From Ooceraea biroi (taxonomy: Eukaryota; Arthropoda; Insecta; Hymenoptera; Formicidae): a stretch of DNA of 64,000 nt. Below, one piece after another: positions 57,801 to 64,000 of this stretch; the first letter of the stretch is position 1, and each line of letters begins with the position of its first letter. Both the position numbers and the translations under genes were made by a program. Location: assembly GCF_003672135.1 (NCBI RefSeq), contig NC_039511.1, forward strand, positions 1,824,464 through 1,888,463, in the 5' to 3' direction. The notes beneath the pieces are model-generated. The model was not told the DNA's origin and ran no database searches. It was given only the letters and a program-made list of their open reading frames with translations.

Positions 57801-60800
57801 ATTTTTAATTAGTCAGACTTTCTAATTTCTATGGCTCTCTGTTATGTTATATTTTATGTATTTGCTTTTGTAAGCATTATTTATGGATTGAAAGATTCAT
57901 GTTCTCTTTCTTTCTACCCTGCTTCTTTTTCCTTTTCGTTAAATTTAGGTATCGGAATCTGTCTCGGTTTCCCCGGAGAACGCTAATCTCAAAATATAAT
58001 GTTATTTTGTGTGGTTTACGCTTATTATATTTCTGTATTGTTATTTCAGGACCGTCTACACTTCCACGGACGACAGCGCGACTCAATGATATAGAAACGA
58101 CGCCGGGACGGGACAAGATAACAGCGACCACGTCCAACGCGTCCCTCTACGACAACGTTAACAATCCTAGCGCGACACCAGGGAAAACACCAAAGGCCGG
58201 CGACTCGATCAAGAAGGAGAAGCAGAACGAGACGTGTCAGACAACCCCGAAGACTGCCAACGTTGGAATCGGAACCGTTACGGTGGGATCACAGGCAAGC
58301 AGTTACACCTACAAAGTAATATGAATTTCTTGTTAAAGTAATAATTTTTATTTTTTTTTAAAGTTCTTCTGTTACCAGCATTCTGTAATCGGCAATCATC
58401 AATTTGAGCCTATCGGTAACGACTCGCTATTCCGACAGATTGATAGTCCCGAGGACAAATCTACGATATCGCCGAAAAAGCAGAAGCAGAGCCAGGACTC
58501 GTCCACGCAGCAGAACGGTACAGAGATGTTGAAGTCGGAAGGCACCCAGGCTGGCGGCACTCTGCAGAGTAAATCATTACGTAAGGAACAGCTGCACCAC
58601 ACCAAGTCGGCCGACTATACCGAGTTGGAGATGCAGAACGGCAATCTGTTCAACATCGTCAACAACAATCACGGCCACAAGTCGAAGAGCAAGAGCACCG
58701 ATGACATGCGGATCGAGAACGCGCAGAACGGCGGCATCAGCCTCGACTCGAACACCTTGAAGCGTATGCTGAAGCCGATGCCGAGCATCGACAGTCCGGT
58801 GACGTCGCCGGAGATGACGAGGAAGCGCCACAACCATCATCACAGCTACCACTACCACCCGAGCAATAACAATCAGAAGTACATGATGCAGGAGGTCGAC
58901 AACGAGAACTACGCGCACCCCTATCGTGCGCCCTACAACAACAAGTTCCAGGGTTCCAGGAGCGCCCACGATATGAGTCGGCAATATGCTGGTACGGTTT
59001 CGTCACTGATACTGTTTTCTTGTCAACTTTTCACATTTTTATTGTCTCCTTAAGCAATCATTTTTAACTGTCTTGATGTTAATCCTTCTAATTGTCTAGA
59101 TTGAAGGAGTTCGCTAATAATGGTTAATATTTAACTATCATTCGTGTGATTATGATTATTTAAAATTTAACGTGAAATATTACCTTGTCTAAATGGGCAC
59201 GACGTTTTCACTGTTGAGGAAATTTATTATCAAAAAAATTTGCAAGATCTGCTTGTGTGTTAAACGAAAGTTTCTTCAAATCCATATGCAAACACGTAAA
59301 TTGGTTGCGACTACTAGAAATACTTGAATAAAGTGAAAACGTTAAAGAGCTATCAAATGCTATCGATGACGTAATTTCTTTGTAGGAGCGAAAAAGCGAG
59401 GTTTTTCCACGCAACTTTTTCGCGAGGTAGCTATATATACTCGATTTTTATTTGATGTAAAGTGGTGGTTTTAATCGAGCGTGGTTTACAGTGATAAGAG
59501 CAAAAAGTTCACGCCGACAATTACGTGATCGATTCCGCACGTGGTCTCTCACCCCTGCCCGACCCCGGCAATTCCGGCGAATGCGTAACACTGTGAAGAG
59601 GTCCCCACAATTAACCAGCAACTAAACACCAACTCAGTATACCTCTAACCTTTAGCTACACCCTCGGCATAACTTAACATGCGCACAAAGCGACAACGTG
59701 GTAGCCAGCCAGCCAGCCAGCCAGCCAGCTCCACCCTGATGAAAGTCACGGGGTCACCCACCACCACTTGAGGCACCCCTAACATTTTGTTGCTCCTGAC
59801 TTTTGCTTATGTAACATGCGCACTGGGGAACAACGTGGTCGTCCCGTCGTCAGCCTGATGGCCAAGGCAGCCTCCACGTTTCATTCTCGCGTGGACCACT
59901 TCTCGGGTTACGCGTTCGCCGAACGAATCGCACTTCTTCATCGGGCAGCGGCGACCGCTGATCGTCGCACAGCTCTCTCACCACGATTCCGTCGTTGTTA
60001 CATCCTGCACTCTCCGTTGCACCTCTCTGCTTACAGGCGGCAGAGGCAGGACGTACTTAGATTCGGAACGTAATCGGTGCACGGGTGACATGTCGCCGCC
60101 CTCGGACAATGTCATCTTCGACAACCAGTGCTACGCCACCACGCCGAGCTCGTCGAACGGCAACTCCGACATGGAACAGCCGAACCACTGCAACTCCCGT
60201 CGCTGCAACGGCGGTCAGACATATCAGCAGAGCATGCAGTCGGTGTCGACGCCAGGCAGCCCGACGCCGAACAGTCGGCTGCTCCTCGAGTACGAGATGC
60301 ACCTCAGGAACACCCTGGCCAAGGGCATGGACGCCGAAAGCTACAGCTTGCGTACGTTCGAGGCCCTGCTCTCGCAGAGCATGGAGAACTTGGGTGAGAC
60401 TCTGAAATACTTGTTTCCGACTCTTCGAGCTATATTAATAATAATGCCATGAATAATAATATGTGAATAATTAATCTTAATATATATCGGTGATCAGTCT
60501 TCCCAACGATTTTATTGAGAGGTCTCCTCGATTTTTCAGAATTCGCAGAGAACATACCGTTGAACGTCCAGCGCACGCCTCACGTTTCACGAAGACGTAA
60601 GTTGAACGTTTCCTGGGAATTTGAGAGTACTTCGTTCTCCTGTTCTCCATTTATAACATCAATTACTGGCGATTGCAGGTTCCAGTTCCAATAAATCGTC
60701 GACCCTGCCGCTATCGTATCGCTACTGCACCGAGAGACAGAACAGCAAGGATCGAAACGGCTATTACAGCGACCGCAATGAGATGGTGAGGGAGAAGAGG

Positions 60801-63800
60801 GAGCGGGACCCCGATCGGGATCGCGGCTACCTCAGCGACCACAATTCTAGGTAAACCTGCTCGTATCTTCTAGACATTAAGACTAGCGTTTGCACTAATT
60901 TTAGGGGTCGTAAGGGATTTGATTCCCATTATTAATTTACTGCATCCCATATCTGAACGAAACACGTAAACGGACGGTGCAGATAGGAGTTCATTTGTAT
61001 TATGAGAACGGAGTCAATTCGTAAAGCTCATTTTAATTACACGTTATCTGCATACGCAAACGCGTTCCTGTAATCAGAGAGAAGCGCTCCTAATTTTAGG
61101 AGATACATTACACAACACTCGTGATATAAAAATGATACGTAAATGAGGAGATACGTGTGTGTGTGGTCCAACTGATATATAAAATAGCACAAAAGTTTTA
61201 TTCTCTCATTCAATTATTCACTAGAAATCTCTCCTCGAGGACGAATCCATATGAGACTGAAAGCAACGAAGATTAAATATATGATTCTATGTTTAAAATT
61301 TTATTTCCTCCTTGATATATCGGATCAACGTTCACGCTCCGAAGCAGAAGGAAGAACATGTAGGAGACAATTCGATCGTTTTAGTGACATTGAAGCAAGA
61401 ATTCTCTGATATTTTCTAGATTTTTACATAGTTTTCGACTTATCACGGACGTAACTCACCCGTCCACCTTTCACCTCTGTCGAAACGTCTCTCATGCGAG
61501 CGACGCAACGTTAATTAACACGGATCGCCACAGGATATAATAATCAGTGACCCTTCGACGGGCCGGCGATTTCGCATCGAAAAAGACGCGAAAGTATCGC
61601 GAGACTTTGACATTTAAAGGGCTGCGCCCTACGGCGTCGTCCGGGCCGACGCTGGCTCTGGTCAATGAGACGTGCTCATCCATTTAAGGGCGACCTGGAT
61701 AATACCACCGGATGTATGGTATCGTCTATCGATAACCTGCGGGCGGTACAGAAAAAAATGTCACGTGCTCCGTGAAGCTATTGATGGGCGACGCGCGTCG
61801 ACGGGTGTCGCGTGGTGTCTATCCGAGTCTATCGGGGGTAAGTCTCTCGTTAGAACGCTCGGGCATCGGCGCATGCATCATCGTCCCCGGCCGGCGGCGC
61901 GTTCTTGCATTACGGGTCAGCGACGGCGGCTGACAGCAGCAGCAGGCCGCGTCGTAGTAAATATAGAAACCTCGCGAGTGGGCTTCAGCTGGACGCCGAG
62001 AACGATGAAGAAGGGTGCACCGTAGCCGCCAAGGATACGAAGGAAACGCGCGCGTGGAGATTCGCGCGTGTGCAGCGAATAAGGCAGGGAGGGAATCTGG
62101 TGCGAATCTGAGAGCATAAAGTGAAATTGATCGCTACCGCGACCGGAAGTACAACGTGAGAACGCAGAAAGCACACACAAGGGCGCGCGCGCGCGCGTGA
62201 CTGCCGCAGCGTGCGCGGCACATCAGGGTGCACGAGTTACTGGTGTCTGCGCGATGACAATGCACGTCGCGTGAATCCCCTCGGGTAGATGCAAATGTGA
62301 AGTGCAGAGAGGCAGTTGCCAATGAATCACCGATGCCGCGTCCGATGATCAAGTCGCGTCGAATGCGGTCACGCGCGATTATGCGTGGAGGTGCGGAGAA
62401 GTGTGAGAGAAAAATAGAATGAAATGGATTGTCTCCTCATAAGAGCAAGAACCGTGTCATTCGAATAATCTTCGATGGACGACATTCATATCGTTATTAT
62501 TAAGGATTTATACGACGCTAATTCTGCATGCGAATTAAACCAGCTGAAATAACGAGAATTTCGAGAGCGAAAACCCAAGAGAGCTCACGTCGTCGTCGTT
62601 AAATACTCGAACGGCGATAATGCCTGTACTGAATCGGCGAGGATAATCATCCCCTTCTGGGAAGGACCGCCGTTCGCATGAAAACGGAAATAATTACATC
62701 GCCAGTGGTGCGCCCGCGTGCAAACAGCGATATTTCCGAAACGAACGCGGGGGTGATAATTATCTCGCCGAATTGTCGATCGCGCGAAAAGCGGGCCGGG
62801 AGGAAATAATTATTTCACCGGCGCGCTGCGAGCGCAAACAGCGATTGTTCCCGCGCGCCGATAATCATCCCCTGCACCCCGGCTCCGTTGACGTTCACGT
62901 AAACGTCAAACTAATTATCCGACCGATCGCGCTCGCCGCTATTGATCGGAGCGCAAATATCGCTCGTGGCGAACGTCACGATCGGAAACGTTGGATCGCA
63001 ACTGGAGATAACGATGAATTACACGCTGCAGCGGAAATACCGGTCGCTCGAGAGGCGACGGGAGTCCAAGAAGATGCCGAAAATGCCGAAGGTGCCGGAG
63101 AAGGTGTTTTACCGGATCCTGGACGACGGGTCCGGCGACAAGACGCAGAAAAAGAAGCACGTGAAGTTCCAGCTGCTTGGGGACAATGACGAGAAAAAGG
63201 ACATATTCTACTCAGATCTCTCACCTGTACCTGCACGGTACTTTATCGAACACGAATGAGCATTTAATATCTTTGTACTTGGGTATCTTTGTTGTTCGGA
63301 CGAGGAGAGCGTTGAATCGAGGATCAGCGAGATGAGATACGAAATTGAAAGACGCACAACGTTTTTTATATAAATAAACGTTGTAGTTTTTTACTTGAAC
63401 GTTGTTCCGATAATTTTATAAACGGATATTTAGTTATATTTAAAATAATTTCCGTATTGATTTATCGGAGTATGTTAATTGTAGCCGCTAATTAAGCCAT
63501 GAGAAAATTCGTTGCGCGATGCTCACGTTAAAGCAGAGATTACACATGCGAAATTTGCTCGTACATACGATAATTATGTATATTAATCTCGGTGATAATT
63601 ATGTGTTAATGTGCTTGCAGATGTGCCAGCTGTATCGGAGAATCTGCACGCGCTCAATGGTTCCGGCATTCCGATGGATGGCAGTCCGGCAGCTCAACTC
63701 TCGGCTCGGGCGCTTCGAGTTCGATAAACCCAGGGTACTCGGGGCACAGAAGAGAATCGCCTTGGGATTCCCTTCCGTCCCTGAGACACGAGGGCAGCCT

Positions 63801-63848
63801 CAACGACAGCGGTTACAAGTCCAATCGAACTGATTCCCTCGAGCAAAG
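54824..63848 (+). CDS. sif: Still life / TIAM-type Rac GEF, N-terminal part (continues past window)
   Basis: Still life is the insect TIAM homologue, a guanine-nucleotide exchange factor for Rac at synapses. Ten in-phase exons are visible: 54824-54966, 56707-56891, 57103-57221, 57516-57723, 58050-58315, 58379-58991, 60037-60393, 60540-60596, 60679-60850 and 63621-63848, encoding 782 residues to an open donor. The N-terminus MGNKLSCSCAP looks myristoylated (Gly2) and palmitoylated (Cys). A WH1/EVH1-like domain follows (~47-150: LWAEVFHVNSSGAGTVKW, ECVFHITAYNSQVDKILDVRL, CFVYWKD, GLNFTSPIDAKQF). The rest is a long disordered region rich in Ser, Asn and His. The last exon (CASCIGESARAQWFRHSDGW, LNDSGYKS) is highly typical of sif. 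The DH and PH domains must lie beyond 64,000. The 58315 donor is the weakest. Confidence 0.93.
55100..55178. repeat. CT-rich simple repeat in sif intron 1
   Basis: Runs of tctctttctc. A similar tract lies at about 57,296-57,365 in intron 3. Confidence 0.85.
59703..59729. repeat. (AGCC)n microsatellite
   Basis: About seven perfect units of AGCC inside a sif intron. Confidence 0.9.
60851..63013 (+). other. sif intron with CpG-rich 3' part
   Basis: Intron sequence. From about 61,540 to 63,000 it becomes CpG-rich, which fits an internal promoter feeding the exon at 63014. The open frames are GC-driven. Confidence 0.5.
63014..63238 (+). CDS. sif: Candidate alternative first coding exon of sif
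   Basis: ATG 63014 opens a frame MNYTLQRKYRSLERRRESKK to DIFYSDLSPVPAR that ends at a donor (gcacg|gtactt) at 63238 in phase 2. The shared exon at 63621 needs exactly phase 2, so both first-exon sets read into CASCIGES. This would make a short isoform lacking the membrane anchor and the WH1-like domain. It is very basic (many Lys/Arg). The CpG-rich DNA just upstream supports a second promoter. No transcript evidence is available here, and the frame also ends by itself at 63259 if unspliced. Confidence 0.6.
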
Positions 63849-64000
63849 GTGAGGGAAGCGGCTCCCTCACGTGGGACCAAATTATCGAATTGATAATCCG
63901 ATAATGTTGCACATAGAAAGTCCAGAAGACTGCAATTTCGATTCTGACGACAGATTTTTCGATTAATATTTTCATAATTTTCGTTCAACAATATCGCCGT

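Noticed and set aside
59703..59729. CRISPR-like repeat run
   Set aside because: It is a plain AGCC microsatellite in an animal genome, with no spacers.

Overview
This is a stretch of insect nuclear genome: intron-bearing genes with GT-AG splice sites, AT-rich intergenic DNA, CpG-rich promoter regions and many small DNA transposons. The proteins and gene content fit a hymenopteran, most likely an ant. That assignment is inference; there is no rRNA or mitochondrial marker in the window. All gene models below were built by joining open frames across splice sites and checking that the phases agree. They are predictions without transcript support.

Layout. 1-5946: intergenic DNA with copy A of a ~1 kb repeat and a 736-bp Tc1/mariner remnant. 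5947-7671 (-): Tom40. 8004-11715: a composite Tc1/mariner-type element with long terminal inverted repeats. It carries an interrupted transposase, two AT-rich hairpins, two MITEs and three histone-type 3' stem-loops. 12381-14409 (+): a basic protein I cannot name. 14790-15440: a hairpin made of two inverted copies of TACC gene sequence, directly downstream of TACC (15566-18881, -). 18882-26102: 7.2 kb without a recognisable gene. 26103-28005 (-): cyclin E. 29450-29822: a TTAA-ended foldback MITE. 30606-31647: copy B of the ~1 kb repeat, inverted. 32898-33986 (+): LIX1/lowfat. 35149-36128 (-): ClpP. 37607-39744 (+): an ankyrin-SAM protein. 40183-42327 (-): a C18orf63/DUF4708 homologue. 42853-44551 (+): mitochondrial TrpRS. 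44644-46544 (-): RTN4IP1. 54824 to beyond the window (+): still life (sif), a Rac GEF, with a probable second promoter and first exon at 63014.

Functional themes. Four nuclear genes for mitochondrial proteins lie within 41 kb: Tom40 (import), ClpP (matrix proteolysis), WARS2 (translation) and RTN4IP1 (NADPH oxidoreductase). TACC and cyclin E serve mitosis and S-phase entry. Several pairs are head-to-head (C18orf63/WARS2; Tom40/unnamed gene, now split by the composite transposon) or convergent (WARS2/RTN4IP1, 92 bp between stop codons). This is ordinary for a compact insect genome and does not imply co-function.

Most unusual signals. (1) Three perfect histone-mRNA-type stem-loops, each 16 nt, follow the stop codon of a Tc1/mariner transposase. 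This suggests a transposon that uses replication-dependent histone 3'-end formation. (2) An inverted duplication of TACC exon-intron sequence lies in or just past the TACC 3' UTR, a structure able to make long double-stranded RNA matching its own host gene. (3) A hAT-type MITE sits in the transposase with an 8-bp target duplication; leaving it out gives one continuous 340-residue frame with the DDE residues in place.
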